Positions 35,301 to 48,700 of a DNA stretch of 64,000 nt are shown one piece after another. Source of the stretch: Oryzias latipes (Eukaryota > Chordata > Actinopteri > Beloniformes > Adrianichthyidae). Made by a program: the position numbers and the translations under genes. The stretch is from NCBI RefSeq assembly GCF_002234675.1, contig NC_019871.2:16834331-16898330 (forward strand), in the 5' to 3' direction. The notes under the pieces are model-generated. The model was not told the origin of the DNA. It ran no database searches and was given only the letters and a program-made list of their open reading frames with translations. Positions within the stretch are counted from its first letter, which is position 1. Every line of letters begins with the position of its first letter.

Positions 35301-37689
35301 GGTTTACTGTTTCATTGATTCAGCTCTGAACACAGAAAACACATCCTGAAGGACACATCCTCACGCACAGAGACACACAAGAAGAGCACGAGCTAAAGGA
35401 AACCTGATTAAGCTCATATCTCATTAAGACGGCTGCATGAAAGGGCTTTATGTGGATGAGTAAATTCTGGACGCTCGAGACAATAAAAGAGGAGGTCAGC
35501 ATCACAAAGGCAAAGCTAATATGCACAGCAGCATTGTCAGCTCAACCTTGCAGTATCCTTCCAGGCTACATATCAGGGAGATGGCAGCAGCAGCACAGGC
35601 AAACCACCTTTCATTTTCATGACAGACGTCACGTCAGCTGCAGAGGTTTAAGTGGAGGTTTGAGCTTTCAGTGAATGGTCAATAATGTTAAAGATGCAAC
35701 TGCATCATTTAAGGAAAAAACAAACTATGAGAGCAGAGGAGATGAAGTTAACACAACCATGTATCTTCTCTCCTTTCTTATTCTTGTATTTAATCTTATT
35801 CTGCAAAGGAGGGCCTGAAAAATCCTTTGACAGATTTTTGTCTGTGGAGCTGGAGCATCATAAGAAGCTTAAAAGACACTCAGCAAAATGTGTGTGCTGA
35901 GTGTGTGTGCAGACCTGATATAACTCCAAGCAGTTTGTCAACAAAATTCAAATTATAACTGTGACTACTGGTACAATGGGATTGTATTTATCTTTTTTTT
36001 TTTTTGCATGAAGGGGTTCTGGGGAAGAAACATGCTCATTGCAGCTGAGAGACTAGCACTCAGTTATTTTAAAGCCTCAAAAAACACATTCTTGAATGTG
36101 TAAAAGTGTAAATCTAACAAAAAAAACATTAAAAGTGAGAGCAGCAAACTTGCTTTTCATTTATACTTGATGAAGAAGATCCAATAAAAACGAGGATGAG
36201 GAAGAAGAGGTTCCTCTGTTGATGCTGTACCAACTGGCTATGAGCCATCTACCTCGTCTTCACCCTCCCTCTACACACAAATTCACTCAAATGTGCACCC
36301 CCCCCCACACACACACACACACCCTCCCCAGCATCTGTGCACCACACAGATCATATGGATTACCAAAGGATTTATGGACAAACCATTATGGTTATTTGTG
36401 TACATCTCTTTCTGTGGCTGACACAGAACAGTGCACGCTTTGCTATTCTCTTTCAAAGACCCACTCAGTCACTCACATTTTAACTCCAATCAACTCACTA
36501 ATGATGAACTCTGTTTTGAATTCACTTTACTACCAGATCTAATCTAGAGAGTGAGGGTGGGAATTTCATTAGACAAAAAGACCCCATAACTGACTGAAAT
36601 TGCAGATCCTCCAAGAACAGCAGTGGTGTGAAATTGTGTTGACATGCACGCTTGATGAAATAAAAAGGCATGTCCATTAGAGCTCAAACAGGAAATGAAC
36701 TGAAGCATGACATCACCGTGTAGCCGTCGTCAGGCTGTGACTGATGGTGGATTGTGTGGCGTAGATGAAAGAGGACATGTAGTCTTGAAATTTAAGTTTT
36801 CCTATTTGAATTTAAAGTCAAATTAATTTAAAATGACTTAACTCTAATATTGGATATTGCAAAAGAAACCGTTGGAAAGATGATAGATTATTTTAAAAAG
36901 TCTTCTTACCAAATATCTTTAGATGTAGTCATTGAAATTCTCAGTAAATCCAATATTTTAGAGAGTTTGTTGATGGATAGTAAAGAAAAGCCATAAAATA
37001 TTGATGAACGTAAGATTATGGCACTGAACTACTAAATTTGACAAACAGTTACACCTATCAAGTTATTTTTTGTTTATTGTTTGATTTATTTAAAGATTTT
37101 ACAGGTAAAAAGGATTTTAAATCTTTATCTTATCTTAATCAAACCCGTAGTTTTGGTGAATAACCCACCTTTTTTGCTTGAATCTTGAAGAACAGATTAT
37201 GGACCATATTTTATCATTTCAGGGGGGAAAATTCATTTTCAAATTCTGTAAAATTTATTACAAAATAAGGATTTATCATTGTCCGTTTGTACACAAATAC
37301 ATTCAGCTGCTGTTTGGATTTCTGCTTAGTTTCCACTCTGCATTTTAATATCTGAGCTCAGGATAAATCGGGCCTAATCTAATCCACGTTAATCTCTATA
37401 AAGTAATGTCATTTATTAAAAGTCTCGTTACAATACCATTGCCTGTACATAAAAAAGGTCATTTAGGAAAGTTTTTAGTCAGCTATCTTGATTTTGTAAG
37501 GGGTCAGGTGAGTGTGCTGTCTCCTGCAGCATCAGCAGGAGTGCATCCCTCACCTGTGCATCGTTTCTGCAAAGACAGGATCTCCAGGTGAAGGCCATGG
37601 AGCATGGAGAGATGTTCCTGTCTGAGGAACAACACGCTCCTCTCAACAGTCTGTATTTGTCCAGAGAGGTTACTCTCATGATCATCCAT
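29395..37689 (-). CDS. ccdc92b: Coiled-coil domain protein 92-like (CCDC92B)
   Basis: Three coding exons: 37689-37554, 33137-33090 and 30083-29395. They join in phase to 873 nt, 290 residues plus stop. The N-terminal part (SVLFLRQEHLSMLHGLHLEI then SLQKRC) is the conserved CCDC92 coiled-coil start. The 48-nt second exon encodes ELTSDLKLKPPGRSQI. Exon 3 continues the coiled coil (LKNRLTEKECALAELRKELS; then KEKERHFLEELKHRSH, AAYLSFQLHAARQKL) and has the short MPDP motif shared with CCDC92. The C-terminal tail is basic, then acidic and alanine-rich. CCDC92 proteins are reported at centrioles and cilia. The B paralog is chosen because CCDC92B is the neighbour of CLUH in human. The start ATG lies just after an acceptor (CTCCTTCAG|ACTCCAGC), so the leader is in an upstream exon. 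Confidence 0.9.
30419..31596. mobile_element. Foldback element with long inverted arms
   Basis: This lies in ccdc92b intron 2. The left arm (30,419-30,702) and right arm (31,356-31,596) are near-perfect inverted copies, starting TATGGAAGCGATTCTGTA on each strand. They share blocks such as CACCGCTTATTCTGTCACTT and TGGTATTTGACATTTCATTT. A second inner pair (GATGATGTAATTCCCACATA at about 30,801 against its complement at about 31,170) extends the stem. An internal direct duplication (about 30,471-30,560 and 30,706-30,790) makes the left arm longer. There is no transposase. It is probably a non-autonomous foldback-type DNA transposon. Confidence 0.8.
33090..33137 (-). CDS. ccdc92b: ccdc92b exon 2 (48-nt small exon)
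   Basis: This short exon has an acceptor TTTTTAG|AGCTAAC and a donor ATAG|GTATGT. It starts and ends with one base of a split codon: G|AG after exon 1 and G|AA before exon 3. Without it exons 1 and 3 would still be in frame, so skipping would remove 16 residues from the coiled coil cleanly. Confidence 0.85.
33900..33995. repeat. (CATC)n and dispersed repeat tail
   Basis: A short run of CATC units is followed by a GCTGAATCCCTATCGGAGTC-type sequence ending GGCGGGGTACACC. This is a familiar 3' fragment of widespread fish repeats, here in ccdc92b intron 1. It is too short to assign to a family with certainty. Confidence 0.5.
33996..37553 (-). other. ccdc92b: ccdc92b intron 1, remainder
   Basis: No exon is recognised in this part of the 4.4-kb intron. 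It includes a C-run plus CA microsatellite at about 36,300-36,323 and otherwise unremarkable AT-rich sequence. Confidence 0.6.
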
Positions 37690-37949
37690 GCTGGAGTCTG
37701 AAGGAGCAGAGGGGGGGATACAAAAACACACAAACAGGATTCAGTTCCAGCTACTTTCTCATCAAAAAACTGATTTTAAGAAATCTTATAGTAAATAAAT
37801 AAACCAATTTAAAAGTCTCTGCTTACCTTTAGATTGATATCAACTACAAAAAATTAAGAAATGAGGCTTTTAAGCGTTAGTAAAGTGTCCATGTTGTTGT
37901 TTTTAGCTGGCTCCAATCCTGCAGGCTGCAGCATCCCCAAAAACATATT

Positions 37950-38300
37950 TTCATGAGAGGCGTTAAAGTGTTTCTGAGCAGGATGTGTGACGCCGTTGAA
38001 TTGACGGAGAAAGAGGCCGGTTGGCTGCCTCTTTCTGCAAAACCACGGGGGTGCGTGGCAGCGCGGGGCTCCCAGAGAAACGCATCAGAAAGGAAATGTA
38101 TCCGCATAGGTCGATGCAGGCGCGCAGTCCAGTGTTTCAGACGGAGACTTCAAGCGGCAGCGGCAGCAGCTGCTGCTGCAAAACCATGAAAACAAGCCGT
38201 CGGGACCAGAACACGCGAGAACATCGTTCGACTGAGACAGGGAGACAGCTGATTGGAGGAAGCTGCACGTCAACGCCCAGCAGGGAATGTACAAAAGGAA
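37950..38300 (-). promoter_or_regulatory. ccdc92b: Probable ccdc92b promoter / 5' leader region
   Basis: A GC-rich, CpG-containing block upstream of the first coding exon contains a run of AGCGGC/CAGCAGCTGCTGCTGC at about 38,152-38,180. On the minus strand it also has an inverted CCAAT-type motif (plus-strand GATTGGAGG, about 38,250). The leader exon and transcription start cannot be fixed. The exon 1 acceptor at 37,697 shows that at least one leader exon lies upstream. Confidence 0.45.
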
Positions 38301-41300
38301 AAACTTTGATTAATCAGTGGCGAAAAAGGAGAAAAACCTTTAATACCGAAGCCCGAAGAAAGAAACCACGTCAAAGCATTAAAAGAAAAGAAAAAACAAA
38401 CACGGGATTCCAGCACCATGGACAGAGATTTGTAATAGAAACAGCGTTTCTGTATCCTGCGAACCTGATGGACGCTGTACAAGAATCCTACTGTCTGTCT
38501 GTTAAAGAGGTCACTGCATTCACCACGTAAAACTTGGCATGTATATTTAGATTGACATGGATAATTGTAGGCAGATCCCGATGGCTTATCTGGCATTTCA
38601 TCTTTTGTTTTTTTAGACCACAATTCTAATTGTGGCACACAGACCCTATTCAAAATGTTGGAAAACCAATAAAAAATGTAAACACATTTCCATGATTTCA
38701 TTCAAAAATTGTGGTTCCAGCTTATAAAACCCACAAAAGCAGGACTTCAGAAAATCAGAATACTGTGGAGAAATCTGGCCAAAGTTTGAAGAGCATGAAT
38801 GCTTTTAAAAACCGTCACATACAGACGCATTCAGGAGATGGGCTACAACTCAGCTCCTTTGGGTAAAGCCACTTCTGAGCCTGGGCTAAAGGAGGAGGCG
38901 TCTCAACTGGGCCAAAGAGATGGACTGGAATGTTGGCCAGTGGTCCAACGTCCTATTTTCTGCAGGGTCTGTATATGCTACACACATGTGTATGCGTGTG
39001 TAGCATATATAATAAACACTATTAAATGTGTTTAAAGAGTGTTCTAAAAATACCAGACGGACTGGCTTATAAATTTCATTGTGAGAGCTAATCAAGATGT
39101 GGCGCCCCCCAGTGGCCTGATGAGCTTATTGCAGACAGACATTTCTTGACATTGAGAAGATAGAATTAGCAGAATCTGATCAAGATTAATTAGAGGATGA
39201 GCAATTGTTGCAAATGCAAAATAACAAAACAGAAAAACCCAAACTCAGAAATTGACATGATTTTGACTTTAAATTTCTTACAAAACAAAGCAATCATTAA
39301 TGATTCCAAGAACATGGCTTTGTGATGTGAAGGGACATCACAAGTATTTTCATGTATCCAATAATAAGTACGGTAGATACGTTTCACCCACCATTTAACA
39401 GCATTTCAAAAACTCAGAAACCAGCTTTGCTTATACAGTTTGTCAATTCTATATATTTATTAGAAAGCCGGGAGGCTGCTCCTGTTGGTATTAATGACAA
39501 AACTGACAGCTGCTGAAACCCGCAACCGTCTAAGGAGATTATAAATACACAGCAGCTCAGGGAACGCAATTTCCCATCTTGACGTGAGAGCTGTATAACT
39601 CAGAGGCAGCGCTAAAATCCACACGTAAAATGGCTTTATTTGTTTGAAAGATGGTATGTCTTAGAGGGCTGCAGTAGTAAACCCATAAAAAAACATGAAA
39701 CAAGTAACAAAAACCCAAACTACCTCTTCCTATTAACTGGAAATTAAAAAAAAAAGTAGGAGTCTTTTTGTAAAGTAACCAAAATAAAATGTTTGTAGCC
39801 AATGAATTAATAAAACATAGTCACCATTTCAACATGAAGAATGGACACAGATCTTCATCTGATAATTGATCCTAATGCACGATTGTCTGACATGACCTGA
39901 GCTTTCTGCACAGCTCTGTGCTGATGATAAATGGTTGCATGACTTGGTTTCTATTTTTTTGAATCCTCCAAAGGCTTCATGATTTTGTGTCTGAGTGTGT
40001 GTGCCAGACATTCTTGCACAATTCAAACACATTAATGGTCATCTGTCTGCGCATGTGATGGACCTGTGAGTCATCGAGGACAAAAGCCCACTTCTTATGA
40101 TTTTTACGTTGGCTTATTGAAGGCAGAACTGCTGTAATGCCACCTTCACTTTCAGTATATTTAGTTATTTGCAGATAAACTACATTAAATGCTTCTTATG
40201 GGAATCTGATGCATCTTTGGTGCCATTTAACCTGCCTGATCAGAGAGCGCCCATTTATTAAAAATTAATCCCAATAACTGCAGACAAAAGAAAGCTCAAG
40301 CTTTAAAGTTACAACACATCTTTCAAATCTTTGATTTTTAATGTCACACAAAACAAATATAATATAAACTGGAAATTTAATTACAAAACAATTTATAACA
40401 AAGAAAATAAAAATAAAACTGTTATATTTACACGGTGAGATGATACATGTGAGGTGAAAGTAGAGGAATTTGCTCTCAGCTATTGGTTTTGATTGCTTTA
40501 ATATTTCAGAGTGTACACCTTTATTGAAAGGGCTAAAACCTTTAAGTAAAGCTGCACAGTTTCAACAGTCGTTAGGATTTTCACACCAAGAAATAAATCA
40601 AAAAAGAAGCAGACAAAATGCAACCACTTGTATGATGAAGGAAAAACAAAATTCTGTTTTTTTCCGTTCTGAAAAAGTTCTATTTAACATCGACGAAGAC
40701 GGTGAGAATGTTTCTGTTGCAACTTCAGCTGGAAATACTTTGACTTTTAAATGCCAGCAAAGCACAAATATGAGACAGAGCATCATCTTGAGGTTATTTT
40801 TTAGACATCTAAACTGGACCAATAAAAAAAAGAAAAAAACACAAACTAAATAAAAAACAAACAGGAAGTGGAGTGCTGACAGCTGGAAATCAGCTTGTTT
40901 TTACCAAAACCCCACCGTAAATCTGTCATAAAAAAGGGAGAGACCATTTTCCAAAAAAAAAAAAAAAATTCATCACTGAGCAATTCCCAAAACAGTGCAG
41001 ATCACAATCATGGCTGTAAGCTTTGCTTGTTAAAATTTCACTTCAAATGTCATCAGCTGTCTTCACTACAACCACAAAAGCTGCCCGAAAAGTTAAACAA
41101 GGAAAACAGCATCACTGACAGAAAAAAACCAAAAACAAAACAACAATTCTTTTTTGTGTTTTGCTAGTTTTAATTTGCTGGAGACTCACAAGCCAAAATA
41201 CATTCAAAGTTTACTTCGGATGGAGGCAAAGAAACGGTTTGTAGGGTTCGTGCCTCTTCATTGGTTCCAGCGCTCCTACAGATGATTAAAACCTCTGCTG

Positions 41301-42465
41301 ACTCCCACTGACGCCCATGCAGCCGGGGAGGGGGACACGACACACACACACACACACACACAAAGTGGTGGCACAGCACTCCCCAACATCAAAACAACCA
41401 CATCAGCTTCACAGTACTCCACACGTTCTGCATCCTAACAACAGCGAAGCTCCCCAAAAACCCATTTCATCTAGAATCCACCAGTTGATTTTAGCTCACA
41501 TAAATGACAAGGACGCACAGTTCTCTAAACACTAATTATGCAACACAAAAAGCAACTATTTAAAATCTAAACAGCATCAAATATTTTCATGAAAAGAGCA
41601 GGCCGCGGTGCGTTCACGGGTCCAGGGAAATTTGAAACGCAGCGTCTGTCCGCGTGTGATGGCGTCTTTTAAAACAAAAGCTGTGATGACACCGCTTTCC
41701 AAAACAGTCTGCAAGTTTTCGTTTCATTGTGTGAAGGTCACAGTGGTGATATCAAGGAGTGTACTGCCCTCTATCTGTTAAAGAACCTTTACCTGCCTCA
41801 AAACTCTGAAAGCCATCATGACGTGTGATGGGATGAGACATTAACGTCAGTGCAGCACAATCTTTAGCCACTTCACAGGATTCAAGTGTTGTCACATCGG
41901 CCGGCGGGAACCAGGGGACGTATGGCATCTGGAGAATGGATGGCACATTTGGGGGACAAGGTTTTAGTTTTGTTTTTCTCCGCTCTCCCCGTTGCAGCCA
42001 AACCCAAAGTCTAAAGCTGACCGAATCTCAATCTACTTGCTGTAGATTTCTGCATTCCTTGAGTATCTTAAAAAGAGGGTAAAAAGTGTTGCTCTGTTAA
42101 TTCCTTAACACTTAGATGGCTACAGAGGATATGCTGATGCAAGCAAAGTGCTTCTTCAAAGTACTTGACCTTCATTTATGGGATATTTCTGTAAAGTTGA
42201 CCAACCTGTAGATATTTTTGCCTTTCTTTGCTAAGAATTAGGAGGCAGCAAAGTGAGGCGTTAGAAAGAGGCGAAGGACTGCTGAGGGATCTCTGAGGTA
42301 GCAGGCGGTTTATACTTGAGATTTGGCGGAAGTTACCAAGAGGTGGCGAGCTCGAAATAAGAGTAATGCTTTTTTTTTTTTAACAGAAGTAAATATATAT
42401 ATATATATATGTACTTATAGCTTACATTAAGGGCTTGTTCTACCAATTTATCCATTTTGTTCAGT
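38301..42465. other. Spacer between ccdc92b and tlcd2
   Basis: No exon was recognised. The stretch contains a CA microsatellite at about 41,339-41,362, a TA run at about 42,392-42,411 and poly-A runs. A minus-strand AATAAA at 42,466-42,471, 315 nt past the tlcd2 stop, probably ends that transcript here. Confidence 0.55.
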
Positions 42466-42785
42466 TTTATTTTTATTTTTATAAGCGGTGTGTCTCCTTT
42501 GAGATCAAGTTTATCTGAATTACCCGGTGAGATGTTAAGGCGTTTGGTTCCACTTTGCAAGGCCTGGCACAGTTCGGGTGAACGTGCACGCGAGCACAGA
42601 GAGGCTAGAAGGTCAAAACTGCAAGATGCTTCTGTCAGTATAAAGGCGGTAAAGTGAGGCATTTTGGAAACGCAGTGCATGTTGACTGGTGTTCGTTTCC
42701 CAGGGTGGGGTACATTACACACAGGCAATACAGTACCAAATCTCAGCCACAGGGTGTTAGCATGGAGGAAAGAAACATTCCAGTT

Positions 42786-45700
42786 CTACGTTTCTTTTTC
42801 CTTCTTGGTTTCCCTGGTGCTGCTTTTTAAAAAATCGCTCCTGAGCAGCCGGCAAAAGAGAACGATGTTCATGGCGGTCATGATGGCCATGCCAACGCTT
42901 CCCAGCGTGTAGGCCAGGAGGGGCACCTTGTCCCTGTTGAGCACCAGCCAGCGGGTCATCCAGGCCAACGTGTTGATGCGGAACACCACATACGTGCCCA
43001 GGTTGATCATGCTGTTCACTCGGTACAGCGTGCCCGAGGCCATGCTCGCCATACGCAGGATCTGCCTCAGGTGGAGGAAGACCGAGTTGATCTCCACCAG
43101 CAGAGCCACCACGGCGAAGCCCAGGTAGCGGTTGGACAGGACAGAGAGGCCGAAACAGGTGATGACCTGCGGAAAGACCACAGAGAAGAAGATTATTGCA
43201 AAAAAAACCACATCCTGCACTGAAATCATTCAATGATATTCAGGTTTCTTCCAGGAGGCCTCAAAGATCAGCAGCCTAAAAATTACTCTCAAATAGGAGG
43301 CAACTGCTTTAAAAAGGGATAGATTTAAAAAATGTCATGAAATAATACTTGACTTTAGTTAATGATCACTATATTTAATTAAGCAAATGTGACTAAAGTG
43401 TGTCTTTGTTTTGTTTGTCTGTTTTTATGCATTTATGCAGGATCCCTCCTTCATGTGGTCACCCCTGAGGTTTCTTATTTTCTCCTGAAACTGTATTTTT
43501 TTCTTTTTTTTTTTGGAGTTTTTCCTTTAGTTTAGTCTGAATTGAATTGAACTGAATTTCATCATTTCTGTAATGACTTTGATAAATCTGTGTGATTTCT
43601 TTTGTGTTTTATGCCTGAAACAAAATAAATGAAATCAAATAATAGCTCGCGTAAAAAATAAAAATAAAAAAAAACTGTTAAAAAACACAAACTTTTGCCC
43701 ATTTCAAATTAAATAAACAAAATAAACAATGAAAATGTCAAAAAAATCAAGAGACAAATATAGCTGGAGTAACTGTCACAAAATTAATTCAAGTAGATAC
43801 AAAAATAAAAAGTTACTAATAAAAAAAATTGGGGGGGAAAAACTAAGTAGATGTTGCTTTGATGGTTCAATGACATGACCTTGATCCCTTATGCATTGCC
43901 TCTGTGGTATGATAGGAAGGTCAGCCTCTCCTTTTCTGCTGAGCAGTGCTTATAAAAGCTGTGATGTAACTACCACCACCTCCACCAGGGGGCGGCAAGG
44001 TCAAAACCGTCCAAAAGCCAGGGGCCTCTCTCAACTGTAATAAACCTTATTTTTAAGTCTCCAGAAATGTTGGACCAGTTAAAGCTGCGGTGTTTGCGCC
44101 GAATGAGTCCGATAAACAGACATATGACTGTTCATGCGTCCACAGGGTCTGCGAGCACACAGCTCCGCATTGTAACATGAAATGACTGCAGACATTCCTG
44201 GCATTGGCTGGAAAGCGTGGATCATGGGACGCAGCGTGGTGCTGCAGGATGAGCCCTGCTCGTCTTCACGCGGGTCATGTGACTTTACTGCGGGGTTAGG
44301 CAACAAGACACGTGAGGAGGGCTGCGGTCAACGTTACTCCAACTCGCCTCTAGGTTACGTTACAGGTCAAAGGTGAGCTCTGAGGGACACGTTTTGTGGT
44401 GGTTGCTGCACTGTGTAGTAAGACAAACAAAATACCCCCCCCCCCCCGAATAGAAAATGTAAACTATCATCCAAACAGACTGGATCCTGGTTAACAGATG
44501 GCCATCAGAAACCCTTCACAAAGCCATTCCAGTCCAAACCAGACTACCTGTTCTTCAACCGCAATAACAGTCTGACCAGCCGTTCCACTGGTGTTAATAA
44601 CTGGGGGGGACCTGTTTTTGGTAAACAACCTGTCAACAGTTTTTTAGTCCACGTGTCAACATGCTCACAGATATCACTGCCAAACAAATCCAACCAATTT
44701 GTTTTCGCTTGACAAGTTCACAATTCTATTTTGGAGTCGTGATTTGATTCAATGGAAACTTTTAATCATTTTCTTAATTGTAAAATTATTTGGTTAAAAA
44801 CTATTTTTACACAAACTGAACAAAAGTAGAAATTTCATTTATACAATTATAATTTACCATAATAACTAAAAAAAAATTGCTTTAAAGACAATAAAACGTA
44901 TGAAAATGACAACTGTTTAAGTTAAAACTGATGTGATTATTTCTGTTTTTCCTTAAAAAAAATCAGCCCTACACATAAGTGAGCGTACACAGCTCCCCCT
45001 AAAATAAACTCATGGGCCGCCTGAGACTTTTGACACTCTGGTATGAAAGTCAGAGAAACGCCAACAGTGCAACAGTGACAGGATTTTATAGATCCTGTAA
45101 GAAGATTGAATCTCTTTGACTTGTCTGCATGAGTTTTGGTCTCACAAAGGGAAACAAAGTCAGAAATATGCCTGCGTGCAGAAGGATGGAGAAATCTCAC
45201 AACTTGTTTGTCGTGACAGAAGAGACAGAGTGTAGAAGATCCTAAACATGCAGCCGGTGGAATTCACCCACCAGACATTTAAACAGGGATCTAAGCTTTG
45301 ATGGAAACACACAGATTCGTATAATTCCTTGCAAATATAAGCTAAAAAGAACGGTTCGATGGTGACCTTGAAACTCCAAAAAGAACAAAGTAGGAGGGTC
45401 GGACGCTGTGCTCTCCATAGCCCAGCGTCCGACCCGTCTGATTCAACAGCTGGTGAAAACAACACGTGATGGAGGCGTGCGTTCAGTACAAACACACATG
45501 GGTTTGGAAACAAAAGCCACACTTTTCAGCGTTTCAACAAAGCAGCATGGACCAGAGGAATGGAGCTTTCAAACACAGGTCTTCAAGCCCCACAAGCTGA
45601 TCTGATCTGTAACCACCGACTGACGGAGGGCCGCGGAGGTCAAAGCCAACCCTTATACAAGACCGCGATAAGATGAAGTGGTGACAATGAACTTGTCCCA

Positions 45701-48700
45701 TAATGTCATAAAACATGGCCATACATACATAACTCCATCAGTACCTTATATGACCCTCTTCCTGAGGTTTCATAAAGCATAACAAGCCTCACACGTGTGC
45801 CTTTTTATGGCGGCCAAGTGCTCTTTCACTGGTGTTTGCACTTTTCAGGTTACACGACTGCAAACTCAAAGTGATAGGACTGTTGCTGAGCAGCAAAGAC
45901 CCCCCCCCCCCCCACACACACACACCTCCACTAGCTTAGCAATGTTTAATTTTTCAAGGTTTCCCTTGGTTAGCGTACAAGAGATGAACCATGAAGAAGG
46001 AAATGAAATCCAATCAGACCATATTTGGTCATTGTTGGGTGACGATGACCCGTATGGATGAGCAGCTGGTCACCCCCCCTGATCATGTGTGAGCATGAAT
46101 GGGGGGCCTCTGCCGGTCACCCGTGTGATGCGGGTCCCACAAGCTCGACTCTTTTCAGCAGCCAGCCCCAAAGCCAGCTCGCCGTAATCCTCTGGATCCG
46201 CCCTGATGGAATTGATCGAGCATTAGCTGGATTTGTCAGACTAATCCCCGCCCCACACACACCAAAAACAATACATGACAGCAGACTGGCACCAAACAAA
46301 GGATTAGATCCAAGACAGGTTTACGTTTGACAGCTCAATCAATTAAATGCAACCCATAATCTCAAATTCAAGACCCATATTTAGGCATGTTCTTATTTTA
46401 AGGAGAAAACTGAAAAACATCCAAATGTTTGGGCCATGTCTTTGGTGCTGTACACCAATTTGTAGGCACACAAATCAGTGCCACACATCCATCATGTAGT
46501 GCCCGCTTAACCCTGAATAGAATCCCAGGCACACCCAGAACACAACATGTCCACACAGATATGACCCAGCCAAGACTCAAACCAGGCACTCAGCAGCTGC
46601 ACAGCAGCCCTGCTAACCACTACACCACGATACATCCACTATTCAATGCTAAATGAAGAAAGCTTTGTAAGAGTGTGTGATACAAGCTTTATCTTTCCGA
46701 ATAAACAAAATGTCCAATCTGAAATCTCATTGGTTTCTTATTTAAGTCCACATTTCATCAACTTTTGTCCATCGAGAAGCAGAAAAACAAAATGTAATGT
46801 TTGTTTCCTTCATCTTATTCCCTGTGGACTCAATTAAAAGATCCCTAAACCCTGATGACCGACCTTCAACTCCTCCAGCTTCCTGGGGAAAAGGCGGGGA
46901 GCGAAGGTGGAGAGAGGCACAGACAGGAAAAAAACTCGTTTAGAGAGAGCGAGAGAAGGTAAAAACAAAAATGCAAAAATCGTTTTTTAGCAGAGCTTTT
47001 AAGAAAATCTAAGTTGTCATGTTGCAATCATGATATATAGTGATGAAATGCAAGTTCTGCCACATGATCAATTTCCAGTCAAAAGAAGACAAGTCGACTG
47101 ATCCTGAGCTGGCTGATACATCCAGTCAGCAATGAGGTACGGGTCCTTCCCAAACCTGCGTGTAAATACAAAAAAAAAACAAAAAAACATTTTGCCCGTT
47201 TCTCATTGGACCAACTTTTACTTTTACTGTTTTTTTTACAGAAGCAGAGATTTGACCATTTGATTCTTTAGGTAAGAAATTCAAGTTTGATGTAAGCAAC
47301 AGTAAAAAAAGAAAAAAAAAAGTAATAAAGGTGGAAGAGTTTGAATGGATGAATAGTGGACATGCTTTCAGAAGACAGCCGGCTCTAGAGGCATGCAGAA
47401 AATGTCCACAACCATTTCATGACAAGAAACACATCTTCCTACTTCCCTTTTACTAGAAGAACCAAACAGGACCTTCATATGTCAAATACCTTTTAGTTAA
47501 TAAATTATGGCCAAAAGTTACTTAAAATAAATTTTTTAGTTTAAAACTTCATTGAAAAATAAACAAGAGATTCACCTCATGAAAAGCTGCATAGTCAGAA
47601 CAGCAAAGAATTTCCTGTAGTTTTAAAAAAATACACATATATATATATTTTAGAGCTGCGAAAATGTCCCAAGCACCAATATTTTTACTTCTCTAATAAA
47701 AAAAAAACATAAAAAGGCATTGCAATGTTAGAGTAGTCAAAGGTCAAAGGTCAGGGTTTTGGCAAACAAGTGACGGAAGAGCCAACAAACACGATCAAGG
47801 ACCAAAAGCTGGGTGTGGGGTCAAACAGCCAGCACACACACACACATATACAAGTCTTTGATCTCTGGCGGGAAAGCTCAGTTTTTTTCATTCATAAATA
47901 CGTCTGCACAAGGACGGCCACATACCTTCAGTCCTAACCCAGAACAAAAACTCCTAAATCCCTCTGAAGCAAGTTCCTTTACACGGTTGTTAGCATTCAA
48001 TATGAATGCAGCGGTTTCTGTTTAATGGATTTTTTGGTACATTAAAGACCCTCTCCAATGAAAATCACATTTTTAACATGTTTTAGTAGATTTTTCTAAT
48101 GACGGAGGACATCACATTAGAGCCCTGCGCGGGACTATTTTCTTCATCCCGCTCCCGCCCGCGCCCGTTGAATTTTTGACCAATCCCGCCCGCTCCCGCA
48201 ACGTATGCGTTACACTCCCGCCCGCTCCCGCATTATGTATGTCCACTCCCGCCCGCACCCGCAAAACTCAGAGAATTTAGTCCCGCACAGTAATAGAGAT
48301 GCATTGATTTTGTATCGTCCCCCGTCCCGCAGGAAAAAAACATGTATTTTTATTGATATTATTAAAGAGATTCATGTCCCTCCTCCAGCCTCATCTTTTG
48401 ATGCATTCCTCTTGGGTAATGTACAACTTAAATATTAAATATATTTTCACATTCCTGTTCGGTTAAAAGTGTCCGTGTGTGCGCGCGCAGACAGACGGCC
48501 TGAAGCGCGCTCTTAGTAAGAGAAGGGGCGGGGCGCACCCCCAACATCAGGTTACATGACAGAGGCCATTGGGCGTCTCTACCTGGTGCCTTCACGGAGC
48601 TTCAGTACATAAGAAACCAACAGCTGCACAGCCTAACGTAGTCCGCTAATATATATTCATGAGATATTCATGCCAGCACTGATCCCGCGGGGTTTATTTT

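Noticed and set aside
42757..43233. 158-residue minus-strand frame overlapping tlcd2 exon 4
   Set aside because: It is the wrong reading frame over the same exon. The adjacent frame carries the TLC-type membrane helices and joins in phase with exons 1-3.
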